A stretch of DNA of 64,000 nucleotides from JBFWUW01 sp050247075 (GTDB lineage Bacteria; Planctomycetota; Planctomycetia; Pirellulales; JBFWUW01): the NCBI GenBank assembly GCA_050247075.1, contig JBFWUW010000002.1, positions 124,001 to 188,000 of the forward strand, given 5' to 3'. Every line of letters begins with the position of its first letter. Position 1 is the stretch's first letter. The position numbers and the translations under genes were made by a program. Below are positions 52,030 through 61,800 of the stretch, one piece after another. The notes under the pieces were generated by a model. It had not been told where the DNA came from and ran no database searches. It saw nothing but the letters and a program-made list of their open reading frames with translations.

Positions 52030-53757
52030 CTACGAAGCCGCCGCTTGCTCGCCAAACGCCAGCAAATCCTCGACGCCTTTGCGGTGGCAGAAGTCGCCCA
52101 GGGTTTCGCCTTCTTGCCGTTCGTGCTTGAAGTAGGTGAAGATCGGCACCAGCGTCTGCAGCAACTCGCCTTCGGGGACTTCGTCTTTGTAGGTGAAGTT
52201 GAGGCGGTCGCCCAATAGCCGTCCCCCCAGCAGCAAGCGGTACTTGCCGGGCGATTTGCCCACCAGGCCGATGTCGCTGTTGTACGGGCGGGCGCAGCCG
52301 TTGGGGCAGCCCGTCATGCGGATGGTGAACGTCTCCTGCGACAGCCCTAGCTTGGCCAATTCCACTTCGATCTGGTCGATGATCCCCGGCAAGGCCCGTT
52401 CGGCCTCGGTAATGGAAAGGCCGCAGGTGGGCCAGGCCACGCAGGCCATCGACCAGCGGCGGACGTTGCTGATCTCGTGCGACAGCTTGACGCCGTGCTC
52501 GTGCAAGATTTTTTCCAGCACGGGTTTGTCTTCTGGCTTCACATCGCAAAACAGAATGCTCTGGTGCGAAGTCAGCCGCAAGTTAGGACGCAACCGCGTG
52601 CAAATTTCGCGGAGGGCCGTTTTCAGGCGGAATCCCTCGTGGTCGAGGATGCGGCCGTTCTCCACATTCAGCCCGTAGAACCAGCCCCCGTCCCCTTGCT
52701 CGCGCCAGCCCAGGTGGTCGTCAAAGCCCCACACCTCGTCGGGCTTGGGCTCGGGCAGCGTGTACCCCAGGTAAGCTTCCGTTTTCTGCTTGAAGACATC
52801 CAGGCCCATGTTGGCGATGGTGTACTTCAGGCGGGCCACTTTGCGGTCGCTACGGTTGCCGCAGTCGCGTTGGACCTTGACCACCGCTTCGGCCACGGCA
52901 ATCGCCTGGTCGGGCGTGCAAAAGGCCATCCGCTGGGCCACGGCCGGATAGGTCTTGGCGGCGCTGGGCGTGACGCCAAACCCGCCGCCGACCAGCACGT
53001 TGTAGCCCACGATGTGATGATCGCGGCAGATCGCCATGAAAGCCAGATCGTTGGCGTACATATCGACGCAGTTGTCCCCGGGCAGGCCGACGGCAATCTT
53101 GAATTTTCGCGGCAGATAGGTCGGCCCGTAGATCGGCTCAACATCCGGCTGGCCGTTGCCGCCGGCCAGTTGTTCCTCGCCGCTGTCGGGGTCTTTCAGC
53201 CAGATCTCGTAATAGGCCCTCGTCTTAGGGCAAAGATGCTCGGCCAATTGGTCGGCAAAAAGCTGCATTTGGTCGTGAACCGGATCGTCGCGATGCGGCG
53301 CGGGGCAGCACATGACATTGCGGTTGACATCGCCGCAAGCCGCCAGCGTACTCATCTGCACATCGTTGATCCGCTTGATGCACTGCCGCAGATTCTCTTT
53401 GAGAATTCCGTGCAATTGCAAGCCTTGCCGGGTGGTGATCCGCAGTGTGGTGTTGCCGATTTCGTCGCACATGTCCAACTCGGCCAACATCTGGGCGCTG
53501 GTCAGCTTGCCACCGGGAATTTTGGTGCGAACCATGAAGATAAAGGCCTTTTCGGCCTTCTTGCCGCCAGCCCCGCGCGAGGCGGCCCGCTCGTCGCGGT
53601 CGTCTTGCTGATAGGTGCCGTGCGTCTTCAGCAACTGCTCGCTGGCTTTGCCAAAGTGGTTAGAGCCATCGACCAACTCCTGGGGGATCGGCCCGCGCAG
53701 AAAGTTGCTCTCGGACTTAAAGCCTTCAATGGGGCTGAGTTTTGCGTCGGTGCTCAT
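52030..53757 (-). CDS. cysI: Assimilatory sulfite reductase, haemoprotein subunit
   Basis: 575 residues, the size of CysI-type sulfite reductase. The [4Fe-4S]-sirohaem ligands are Cys439, Cys445, Cys484 and Cys488 (CVAWPTC and RMTGCPNGC). The N-terminal ferredoxin-nitrite/sulfite half has RITTRQGLQLHGI and NVMCCPAPH. It reduces sulfite to sulfide with NADPH or ferredoxin; no flavoprotein partner CysJ is visible in the window. Together with the sulfotransferase it hints at a sulfate/PAPS pathway elsewhere. Confidence 0.95.
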   Translation of the reverse strand: MSTDAKLSPIEGFKSESNFLRGPIPQELVDGSNHFGKASEQLLKTHGTYQQDDRDERAASRGAGGKKAEKAFIFMVRTKIPGGKLTSAQMLAELDMCDEIGNTTLRITTRQGLQLHGILKENLRQCIKRINDVQMSTLAACGDVNRNVMCCPAPHRDDPVHDQMQLFADQLAEHLCPKTRAYYEIWLKDPDSGEEQLAGGNGQPDVEPIYGPTYLPRKFKIAVGLPGDNCVDMYANDLAFMAICRDHHIVGYNVLVGGGFGVTPSAAKTYPAVAQRMAFCTPDQAIAVAEAVVKVQRDCGNRSDRKVARLKYTIANMGLDVFKQKTEAYLGYTLPEPKPDEVWGFDDHLGWREQGDGGWFYGLNVENGRILDHEGFRLKTALREICTRLRPNLRLTSHQSILFCDVKPEDKPVLEKILHEHGVKLSHEISNVRRWSMACVAWPTCGLSITEAERALPGIIDQIEVELAKLGLSQETFTIRMTGCPNGCARPYNSDIGLVGKSPGKYRLLLGGRLLGDRLNFTYKDEVPEGELLQTLVPIFTYFKHERQEGETLGDFCHRKGVEDLLAFGEQAAAS

Positions 53758-53978
53758 GCGAAACCAAGGGAGAGGGATTTTTGATTTTCGATTTAGGATT
53801 TTGGATTGCCAGCGTTGGCAAGGTTGACGCAGTTTAGCGAGTTTGTGGGTTAGGTGACTACAGCGGACTGCCCGATGATTTAATCATCACTACGGTAATC
53901 ATCATTGTAATGTTTATGGGAAAAAGGGCAACAGGATATACGCCCGAGTGGGAAATGGCTCCAAGGCCAAACCCCATG

Positions 53979-54064
53979 TCGTAGGCGGTTTCCGTTGCAA
54001 CTCAGCCTGTGTCGAAGGCGATTCCGCCATCGACCGTCCTGTAGGAGCCGTCTCCGACGGCGAT
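53979..54064. repeat. Cluster of diverged arms of the GGAGGCGATTCCATCGCC family
   Basis: Three diverged units in tandem: TCGTAGGCGGTTTCCGTTGC (53979), AAGGCGATTCCGCCATCGAC (54015) and GTAGGAGCCGTCTCCGACGG (54041). They keep the GTAGG-N-GGCGATTCC frame but have lost the perfect palindrome. Confidence 0.6.
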
Positions 54065-54072
54065 AATCCGCG

Positions 54073-54176
54073 TAGGAACTGGCCCGGAAGAACTTCGTCG
54101 TAAAACCCCTCTCCCACTGGGAGAGGGCAGGGTGAGGGGGAAACAAAACGCGGAAGTTATTTCGGGCTAGTTCCTA
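54073..54176. mobile_element. MITE-like element with terminal inverted repeats
   Basis: The ends 54073-54096 and 54153-54176 are inverted copies with 21 of 24 positions matching (TAGGAACTGGCCCGGAAG). The interior is a CCCCTCTCCC/GGGAGAGGG palindrome with a GCAGGGTGAGGGGG run. No transposase gene is inside, and target-site duplication was not evident. The same ends and interior occur at 31198-31371. Confidence 0.75.
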
Positions 54177-54336
54177 AGAGGGAGGCAATGGCTCACATGA
54201 TGTTGGGCGCGAGAATTTAAAGGATCGGAATACGAAAGCCGCTCCGCCGGCCCTTTATGATTGGCGCAAACGGGCGTAGAATCCGGCGCTTTCCCTGAAG
54301 GGTGCGATTTTCAAGCGATATTGCTAGCGGTGTTCT

Positions 54337-55200
54337 ATGGCGGCTCACATCTTGGACGGCAAATCGCTGGCCAAGGCGATCCAAGCGGAACTGGCCGAAG
54401 AGGTCACCGATTTTCTGCAAAACAACGCCACGGTCCCTTGCCTGGCCGCGGTGCTGGTGGGCAACGACCCCGCCAGCGAGGTCTACATCCGCAACAAGCG
54501 GCAGGCTTGCGAGCGGACGGGCATGGAAAGCGTGCTCCACAAGTTGCCGGCCGAGACGACCGAGGACGAACTGCTGACGCTGATTTCTCGCCTCAACAAA
54601 AATGACGACGTCCACGGCATTCTGGTGCAGTTGCCGCTTCCCCGGCAAATCAACGCCGCCAGAATCTTGGATGCCATCCATCCCCGCAAGGATGTCGATG
54701 CCTTCCACGCGGAGAATGTCGGCCGCATCGTGCAGGGCCGGCCCCGGTTCTTGCCATGTACGCCGCATGGCGTGGTGCAATTGCTGCAACGCAACCAGAT
54801 CGAAATCGCCGGGCGGCATGTGGTCATCGTGGGACGCAGCGATATCGTGGGCAAACCGCTGGCCAACATGCTGATCCAAAAAGGGACCGGCGGCGATGCC
54901 ACCGTAACCGTCTGCCATAGCCGCACCCGCAACCTGGCGGAGGTCACGCGCTCGGCCGATATCCTGGTGGTGGCGATTGGCCAGCCGAAGTTCATCACCG
55001 CCGACATGGTTCGCCCTGGCGCGGTGGTGGTCGATGTCGGCATCAACCGCACCGACAGCGGCCTGGTGGGGGATGTCGATTACGAAGCCTTGCGCGAAAT
55101 CGCCGGCCACATTTCGCCCGTCCCCGGCGGGGTCGGCCCGCTAACGGTGACCATGCTGCTCTACAACACCTTGGCGGCCGCCCGCGATCAACAAACGTAA
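54337..55200 (+). CDS. folD: Methylenetetrahydrofolate dehydrogenase/cyclohydrolase
   Basis: 287 residues. The catalytic Lys54 lies in YIRNKRQACERTGME. Other FolD motifs are VQLPLPRQIN, PRKDVDAFHAENVGRI, PCTPHGVVQLL and the NADP-binding GRSDIVGKPLANML. The VDAFH motif has Ala in place of the common Gly. The enzyme interconverts methylene-, methenyl- and formyl-tetrahydrofolate. No obvious co-transcribed folate gene follows; the next gene is aconitase, 165 bp on. Confidence 0.96.
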   Translation: MAAHILDGKSLAKAIQAELAEEVTDFLQNNATVPCLAAVLVGNDPASEVYIRNKRQACERTGMESVLHKLPAETTEDELLTLISRLNKNDDVHGILVQLPLPRQINAARILDAIHPRKDVDAFHAENVGRIVQGRPRFLPCTPHGVVQLLQRNQIEIAGRHVVIVGRSDIVGKPLANMLIQKGTGGDATVTVCHSRTRNLAEVTRSADILVVAIGQPKFITADMVRPGAVVVDVGINRTDSGLVGDVDYEALREIAGHISPVPGGVGPLTVTMLLYNTLAAARDQQT

Positions 55201-55294
55201 TGGAATGCCGAGTGTCGAATGCCGAGTGACGAATGCAATGAAGAATCTGAACACCGAACACTCAAAACTGAAAACTAAATACTAGCAACTAAGT

Positions 55295-55334
55295 TGCTGA
55301 TCGCTAACAGCTTCTCCGCTGACAGCTCTTCCGC
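55295..55334. repeat. Copy of the GCGGAGAAGCTGTCAGC family
   Basis: A diverged copy (AACAGCTTCTCCGCTGACAG) in the gap between folD and acnA, inverted relative to the copies at 47274 and 47917. It lies far from the hydroxylase operon, so the family is interspersed and not just local. Confidence 0.7.
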
Positions 55335-55364
55335 CAACCCGCTAACCGCCTTTCGAGATCCGCC

Positions 55365-58094
55365 ATGAGCAACACTTTCAACAGCCACGCTTCACTTTCC
55401 GCCGCTGGCCAGTCTTACAAAATTGCTCGGCTGGATGCCTTGGAGAAAAAGGGCCTGCCGGTCGCGCGGCTGCCGTTCTCGCTCAAGATTCTGCTGGAGA
55501 ATCTGCTGCGGCTGGAGGATGGCGTAACCGTTACGGCGGGCGATATTGAGGCCTTGTGCAAGTGGGACGCCAAGGTGATTCCCGATAAGGAGATCGCCTT
55601 TATGCCGGCCCGCGTGCTGTTGCAAGACTTTACCGGCGTGCCGGCCGTGGTCGATTTGGCCGCCATGCGCGACGCCATGCGCCGCATGGGGGGCGACCCC
55701 AAAAAGATCAACCCGCTGCTGCCGGCGGAACTGGTCATCGACCACTCGGTGCAGGTCGATGAATACGGCACCGCCGGCGCGTTCTTGATCAACGCCAACA
55801 AGGAGTTTGAACGCAACCAAGAACGCTACGCCTTTTTGCGCTGGGGCCAAACGGCGTTCGACAATTTCAAGGTCGTTCCGCCAGATACCGGCATTGTGCA
55901 TCAGGTGAACCTGGAATACCTGGCGCGGGTGGTGATGAATTCCGGCGACAAGACCAATTGGGCTTATCCCGATACGGTCGTTGGCACCGATTCTCACACC
56001 ACGATGATCAATGGCCTGGGCGTGTTGGGTTGGGGCGTGGGGGGCATCGAGGCCGAGGCGGCCATGTTGGGCCAACCGGTGAGCATGCTGATTCCGCAAG
56101 TTGTCGGTTTCAAACTCAGCGGCGAACTGCCAGAAGGGGCCACCGCCACCGACCTGGTGTTACGCGTCACCGAACTGCTGCGTAAGAAGGGGGTCGTCGG
56201 AAAATTTGTCGAATTCTTCGGGCCGGGCCTGGCTCGGCTGCCGCTGGCCGACCGGGCCACCATCGCCAACATGGCCCCGGAATATGGTGCCACCTGCGGC
56301 ATTTTCCCGGTCGATCAGGTCACGCTCGACTTCTTGAAGTTCACGGGCCGGCCCGACGGCTTGGTCAAACTGGTCGAGGCCTACACCAAGGAACAAGGCC
56401 TGTTCCACACGGCCAACTCGCCGCAGGCCGACTTTAGCGACACGCTGGAACTGGACCTGAAAACGGTCGAGCCAAGCCTGGCCGGTCCCCGCCGCCCGCA
56501 AGACCGCGTGGCGCTCAGCAATGTCAAGAAGTCGTTTGGCGAGGCCCTGCCGGCCTTGGCCCAGGCCGCGGCCAAGAGCCTGAACCCGCTGCCGATCTTG
56601 GAACACACCAGCAGCAACGGCGGCGGCGTGCCGGCCAACAACCGCGGGGCCGACTTCAAATTGCATCACGGCTCGGTCGTCATCGCGGCCATTACCAGTT
56701 GCACGAATACGTCGAACCCCTCGGTCATGCTAGCCGCCGGCTTGGTCGCCAAGAAAGCCGTTGAACGGGGGCTGACTTCCATGCCGTGGGTGAAAACCAG
56801 CCTGGCGCCGGGCAGCAAAGTGGTCACGGAATACCTGGACAAAGCAGGCCTGACGCCGTTCTTGAACCAGCTTAACTTTCAACTGGTCGGCTACGGTTGC
56901 ACCACCTGCATTGGCAACAGCGGACCGTTGCCGCCGGCGATTTCCGAGGCGATCCAGAAGAACCATCTGGTGGCGGCGGCCGTCCTCAGCGGCAACCGCA
57001 ACTTCGAGGGACGCGTGAATGGCGACGTGCGGGCCAACTACCTGGCTTCGCCGCCGCTGGTGGTGGCTTATGCCTTGGCTGGCCGGGTCGATATCGATAT
57101 GGCTTCCGAACCATTGGGCCAAGGCAAGGATGGCCAGCCGGTGTTCCTCAAGGACATTTGGCCCACGCAAAAAGAGGTGGCCGATACCGTGGCCAGCGCC
57201 GTGCAAAGCGAGATGTTCCACAAGAGCTACGGCGATGTCTTCGCCGGCGACGAGAGCTGGCAAACGCTGAGGATTCCCCAGGGAGACACCTACGCCTGGG
57301 ACGGCAACTCCACCTACGTCAAGCATCCGCCCTACTTCGAGGGCATGCCCGCCACGCCCGCCGCCGTGCAAGATATCATGGGTGCCCGCTGTCTTGCCGT
57401 GTTGGGAGACAGCATCACCACCGACCACATTTCGCCCGCCGGCGAGATTAAGGCCAACAGCCCGGCCGGCCTGTACTTGCAACAACACTTCGTCAAGGCG
57501 GCCGATTTTAATTCCTACGGTGCCCGCCGCGGCAATCACGAAGTCATGATGCGCGGCACGTTCGCCAACGTCCGCTTAAGGAACAAAATGGTGCCGGGCG
57601 TGGAAGGGGGCGTCACCGCCCACCAGCCCGACGGCCAGCAAATGTCGATCTTCGATGCCTCCATGCAGTACCAAAACGAGAAAGTTCCGCTGGTGATTCT
57701 GGCCGGCAAGGAGTACGGCTCGGGCAGTTCCCGCGACTGGGCCGCCAAAGGCCCCATGCTGCTGGGAGTGCGGGCGGTGATCGCCCAAAGCTACGAACGC
57801 ATCCACCGCAGCAACCTGGTCGGCATGGGCGTGCTGCCGTTGGAATTTCCCGGCGACCAAAGCGCCGAAAGCCTGGGCCTGGACGGAACGGAAATCTTCA
57901 CCATCGAGGGGCTGGCGGCCGGCATCGCCAACGGTTTCAAGACCGGCCGCACGGTGACCGTCACGGCCACCAAGGCCGGCCAAAAGCCGGTGGCCTTTCC
58001 GGCCAAGGTCCGCATCGACACGCCAAAAGAGATCCACTACTACCAACACGGCGGCATTTTGCACTACGTGCTGCGGCAGTTGCTGGCCGGGTAG
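55365..58094 (+). CDS. acnA: Aconitate hydratase A
   Basis: 909 residues. The 4Fe-4S cluster ligands are Cys446 (SCTNTSNPSVM), Cys512 and Cys515 (GCTTCIGNSGPLP). Substrate-binding motifs include VVGTDSHTTMINGLGVLGWG near 205 and DWAAKGPMLLGVRAV in the C-terminal swivel domain, with GSGSSRDW near 795. It interconverts citrate and isocitrate in the TCA cycle. The start ATG 55365 begins MSNTFNSHASLSAAG as in AcnA proteins. Repeats lie upstream of and after it. Confidence 0.97.
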   Translation: MSNTFNSHASLSAAGQSYKIARLDALEKKGLPVARLPFSLKILLENLLRLEDGVTVTAGDIEALCKWDAKVIPDKEIAFMPARVLLQDFTGVPAVVDLAAMRDAMRRMGGDPKKINPLLPAELVIDHSVQVDEYGTAGAFLINANKEFERNQERYAFLRWGQTAFDNFKVVPPDTGIVHQVNLEYLARVVMNSGDKTNWAYPDTVVGTDSHTTMINGLGVLGWGVGGIEAEAAMLGQPVSMLIPQVVGFKLSGELPEGATATDLVLRVTELLRKKGVVGKFVEFFGPGLARLPLADRATIANMAPEYGATCGIFPVDQVTLDFLKFTGRPDGLVKLVEAYTKEQGLFHTANSPQADFSDTLELDLKTVEPSLAGPRRPQDRVALSNVKKSFGEALPALAQAAAKSLNPLPILEHTSSNGGGVPANNRGADFKLHHGSVVIAAITSCTNTSNPSVMLAAGLVAKKAVERGLTSMPWVKTSLAPGSKVVTEYLDKAGLTPFLNQLNFQLVGYGCTTCIGNSGPLPPAISEAIQKNHLVAAAVLSGNRNFEGRVNGDVRANYLASPPLVVAYALAGRVDIDMASEPLGQGKDGQPVFLKDIWPTQKEVADTVASAVQSEMFHKSYGDVFAGDESWQTLRIPQGDTYAWDGNSTYVKHPPYFEGMPATPAAVQDIMGARCLAVLGDSITTDHISPAGEIKANSPAGLYLQQHFVKAADFNSYGARRGNHEVMMRGTFANVRLRNKMVPGVEGGVTAHQPDGQQMSIFDASMQYQNEKVPLVILAGKEYGSGSSRDWAAKGPMLLGVRAVIAQSYERIHRSNLVGMGVLPLEFPGDQSAESLGLDGTEIFTIEGLAAGIANGFKTGRTVTVTATKAGQKPVAFPAKVRIDTPKEIHYYQHGGILHYVLRQLLAG

Positions 58095-58182
58095 GGTTGA
58101 ACCCTTAGGATGTGGTCCAAATTAACTATCCGTTGTGGAGTGCTGAAAGACGCCGATTGGCAAGGAGTTGCTCCACGGGGAT

Positions 58183-58312
58183 AGCCCCGGTAGGGGCGGC
58201 AGTCAATAACCTCGGGCGTGAGCCCAAGGTGGACGGCACCACACAAGCCGTCGTCAGCCCCGGCAGGGGCGACAGTAGGCATGGCGACGCAACTATCGCC
58301 CCTACCGGGGCT
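58183..58312. repeat. CCCCGGTAGGGG palindromic repeat
   Basis: AGCCCCGGTAGGGGCG at 58183-58198 pairs perfectly with CGCCCCTACCGGGGCT at 58297-58312. A third, direct copy, AGCCCCGGCAGGGGCGACAG, lies between them at about 58257. It follows the aconitase stop by 90 bp and has no T-run. Confidence 0.8.
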
Positions 58313-58609
58313 GTTGATTGCGGAAGTGCTGGGTCCGTGGGGGCCGGCTTGAAATCGGGAAGTAGTTAACAGCCAGTTCCTTTGACGGCTCCCTATTCTC
58401 TCGACGGCTGTTTCGGACACATGCCAACCAGGCTGTTTGCGAATCGCCTTATGCCGCCCCCTTGCGCGGGTGGTTTCCGCGCGACAATCGTGGCTTTGAT
58501 CGGCCCACAACGGGCATGGGACGAGATCCCTTTTCGCTCCGCGTTTAATTAACGCAAGCCTATACACCACAATCACTTGCGTTGACTCCATTGTCCCACG
58601 CCGATCAAT

Positions 58610-58625
58610 TGGCACTGGGCTTGCT
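58610..58625 (+). promoter_or_regulatory. Sigma-54 (RpoN) promoter
   Basis: TGGCACTGGGCTTGCT matches TGGCAC-N5-TTGCW with GG and GC 10 bp apart. Transcription would start near 58636, giving a leader of about 180 nt before ATG 58818, which has GAGGGGGAG as ribosome-binding site. Confidence 0.78.
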
Positions 58626-58817
58626 AGGGCAGCCGTCTAAGAAATTAGTGCCTGCCAATCTTGCACGATTTGGCGCGAAGGCATTTGGAGCGATTGCCGC
58701 ATTCGGGGCAGTCTATCGCGACAGGCCTGATTGCTATCGTTTTTTGCGAAAAGGGGCGAACCGTTTCCGGCAAAGAATCGTATTTTTTGAAAAGCCAGGA
58801 CTCACTGAGGGGGAGTC

Positions 58818-61800
58818 ATGACGAACGTAAATCCACATAACGAAGACGCCCGACTGCCTAAGCCGTCGGACGATGTTGAAGTCGAATCGGCCGCGTCCGG
58901 TCCCGATTCCAGCGATTCGAATATGTTTCCGATCGTCGGCATTGGTGCCTCCGCCGGCGGGCTGGAATCGCTGGAACAAGTCTTCCGCCACATGCCCGTC
59001 AATACAGGCATGGCTTTCGTGGTCATCCAGCATTTATCGCCCGACTTTAAAAGCCTGATGGACGAACTGCTGGCCCGCTATACCGACATGACCATCCATC
59101 GGGCCGAGCACGGGATGTTGGTGGAACCCAACTCCATCTATTTAATACCACCTAAGAAGGACATGATCATTGCCAATCGGCGGCTGCTGCTGACCGACAA
59201 GGATCTCAAGCAGCCGCTGTCGATGCCGATTGACCGGTTCTTTCGTTCGCTGGCGCAAGACGCCGGCCGGCTCTCGGTGGGGGTGATCTTGTCGGGCAGC
59301 GGCAGCGACGGTTCGCGAGGCGTGCGGGACATCCATGCCGCTGGCGGCCTGGTCATTTGTGAAAGCGAACAGACCGCCAAGTTTGACGGTATGCCGCTGG
59401 CTACGCTGGGGACCGGCGATGTCGATGTGGTCGTGCCGCCGGAGGAAGTCGCGCAGGTATTGGACCGGCACGCGCGGCAGCTATCTCTTAGCCTGCCGCA
59501 AGCAGCGCTAGAGCCAACACCGGAAATCGACGACGTTCAGACAGTCTTTAAGCTGCTCAACGACAACTACGGCATCGACTTCTCGCACTACAAGCCCACC
59601 ACCGTCATTCGCCGCATTCAGCGGCGGATGGCGCTCAGCCAGGCTGAAAGCCTGGCACAATACGCGGAACGCCTGGGATCCGACTTGGACGAACTGAATG
59701 TCCTGTACAAGGATTTGCTGATCGGCGTAACGCGGTTCTTTCGAGACGTGGAGGGGTTCGAAAAGCTGGCTGCCGATGTGCTGCCAGACCTGGTGGCCAA
59801 GGCGGAACCCGACGACGAGATTCGCGTTTGGGTGGCGGGCTGCGCCACGGGCGAGGAGGCCTACTCGCTAGCGATTCTGCTTCACGAGCAACTGGAAGCG
59901 GTGGAAAAAAAACCGAACGTCAAGATCTTCGCCACCGACGTTCATCAGGCGTCGCTGCATATCGCCAGCGAGGGAATATATCCAGAGGAATCGCTGACGG
60001 ACGTACCGCCGAAACGGTTGGCGCGCTATTTCCAGAAAAAGCCCGACGGCTATCATGTCGTCCCGGAACTGCGGCAGATGATGGTGTTCGCCACGCACAA
60101 CATCATCAAGGACGCCCCGTTTACCAAGATCGACCTGATCACCTGCCGCAACTTGCTGATTTACTTCCGGCCGCTGGCTCAGAAGAAAGCCTTGTCGCTG
60201 TTTCACTTCGGCCTCAAGCCTAATGGCGTGCTGTTCTTGGGGCCCAGCGAAACGCCGGGAGAACTGCTGGATGAATTTGACGCCATCGACCTGCACTGGA
60301 AGCTGTACCGCAAGTCGCGCGATGTCCGGCTTCCCATCGACTTGCACACGCCGTTGAGTACCGACGGTTCGCTGGGCCGGACGCTGCGATCGCTGGCTTC
60401 CGCGCCCGCCCGCAGCCTGCCCGATTCGGCCCTGGTATCGGCCTACGACGCCATGTTGGCCCGCTACATGCCGCCAGGCTTGCTCATCAACGAGCGCCGC
60501 GAATTGCTGCATGTGTTTGGCGGGGCCGAGCGCTATTTGAAGGTCAAGCCAGGGCGGCCCAGCATCGACGCCCTCGAGGCCTTGGACAACGATCTTCGCA
60601 CGGCGGTGACCGGCGCGGTGCAGCGCGTGGTCAAGGAGCGCGCGCCAGTTCGCTACAGCGGCGTGCGCGTGCGTACGGCCCAAGGAGAGGAGACGCTCGA
60701 TATCTCCGTTGAACCGGTCGACAATCCGCGCTCGCGGTTGGCGCAACTGCTGGTCTTGATTCGCCCATCTTCGCGAAGACAACCCGCCGCTGAGCCGGAA
60801 GCCGCTTCCTCGGTGGCGGCCGACCAGCGGCAAATGTCGCGGGACCGTATCGAGTCGCTGGAGGACGAGCTGCGCTTCAACAAAGAGAATTTGCAGGCCA
60901 CCATCGAGGAACTGGAGACCAGCAACGAGGAGATGCAGGCCACCAACGAGGAACTGGTGGCATCCAACGAGGAACTGCAAAGCACCAACGAGGAACTGCA
61001 GTCGGTCAACGAGGAGTTGTTCACGGTCAATGCCGAGTACCAGCGCAAGATTACCGAACTGTCCGAACTCACGGCCGATATGGACAATTTGCTGGTAAGT
61101 ACGGAAATCGGCACGATCTTTCTCGATCAAGACCTGAGTATCCGCAAGTACACGCCGCAAATCGGCGTCGCCTTTCACCTGCTGCCGCAAGATATTGGCC
61201 GCTCCATCACCAGCTTCGCCCATAACATCCACCATCCGGCGCTGTTGGACGACCTGCGGGCCGTCGTGGCCGACCACCAGCCGCGATCTCGCGAGGTTCG
61301 CGACCAGCACGGCAACTGGTTTTATCTGCGAGTGCTGCCCTATCGCGCCAAATCAAGATTTGACGGGGTCGTCCTGACCTTGATCGACGTCACGCCGCTC
61401 AAAGCCGCCGAGCAAAAACTCGCCGATGCCGTGAGAAGGCGCGATGAATTCCTGGCCATGCTCTCGCACGAGCTACGCAATCCGCTCGGGGCCATTCGCA
61501 ACGCGGCCCAAGGCCTGTTCATGTCCGAATCGGTCGAGCCCGTCGAACGGGATCTGTGTGACATTATTCGGCGGCAAAGCGACCATCTGGCCCGGCTGCT
61601 CGACGACCTGTTGGACGTGGCCCGCGTGACGCAACGAAAGATCGAACTGCGGCAAGGCCCCGTCGATGTCGCCCTGCTGGTGCGCGACACGCTGGAATCG
61701 GTACAGCCACTCTTTGAGGCGGCCGGCGTGACCTTGTCGGTGCCCGATGTCCCGGCGCAAAGGCTGTTCGTCCGCGGCGATTCCGCCCGGCTGCAGCAGG

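Larger units (their letters stand above)
53758..54336. other. 579-bp divergent gap rich in repeats
   Basis: No gene. From left to right it has an AT-rich ATTTTTGATTTTCGATTTA stretch upstream of the sulfite reductase gene, a cluster of diverged GGAGGCGATTCC-type arms, a MITE-like element, and about 150 bp leading to folD. Promoters for both divergent genes must lie here; no strong match was found, although TAGAAT occurs near 54275. Confidence 0.6.
58095..58817. other. 723-bp gap with palindromic repeat and sigma-54 promoter
   Basis: The first 220 bp hold palindromic CCCCGGTAGGGGCG units. The middle (about 58320-58600) has no supported gene; a 79-codon + frame at 58582 contains the promoter and lacks a ribosome-binding site. 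The right end carries a sigma-54 promoter and the ribosome-binding site of the next gene. Confidence 0.55.

Noticed and set aside
51974..52549. N-terminal extension of the DUF6940-like frame
   Set aside because: It lies inside the sulfite reductase gene in another frame and has a shadow-like composition; the protein family starts at 51973.
58582..58821. 79-codon open frame before the CheB-CheR kinase
   Set aside because: It contains the sigma-54 promoter, has no ribosome-binding site and overlaps the next start.
60870..61060. Short regular DNA repeats that could suggest a CRISPR or tandem array
   Set aside because: They encode the NEEL heptads of a coiled coil in frame; there are no spacers.
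59868..61310. 480-codon open frame on the - strand
   Set aside because: Antisense to the CheR and coiled-coil part of the kinase; its repeated QFLVG pattern is the mirror of the NEEL repeats.
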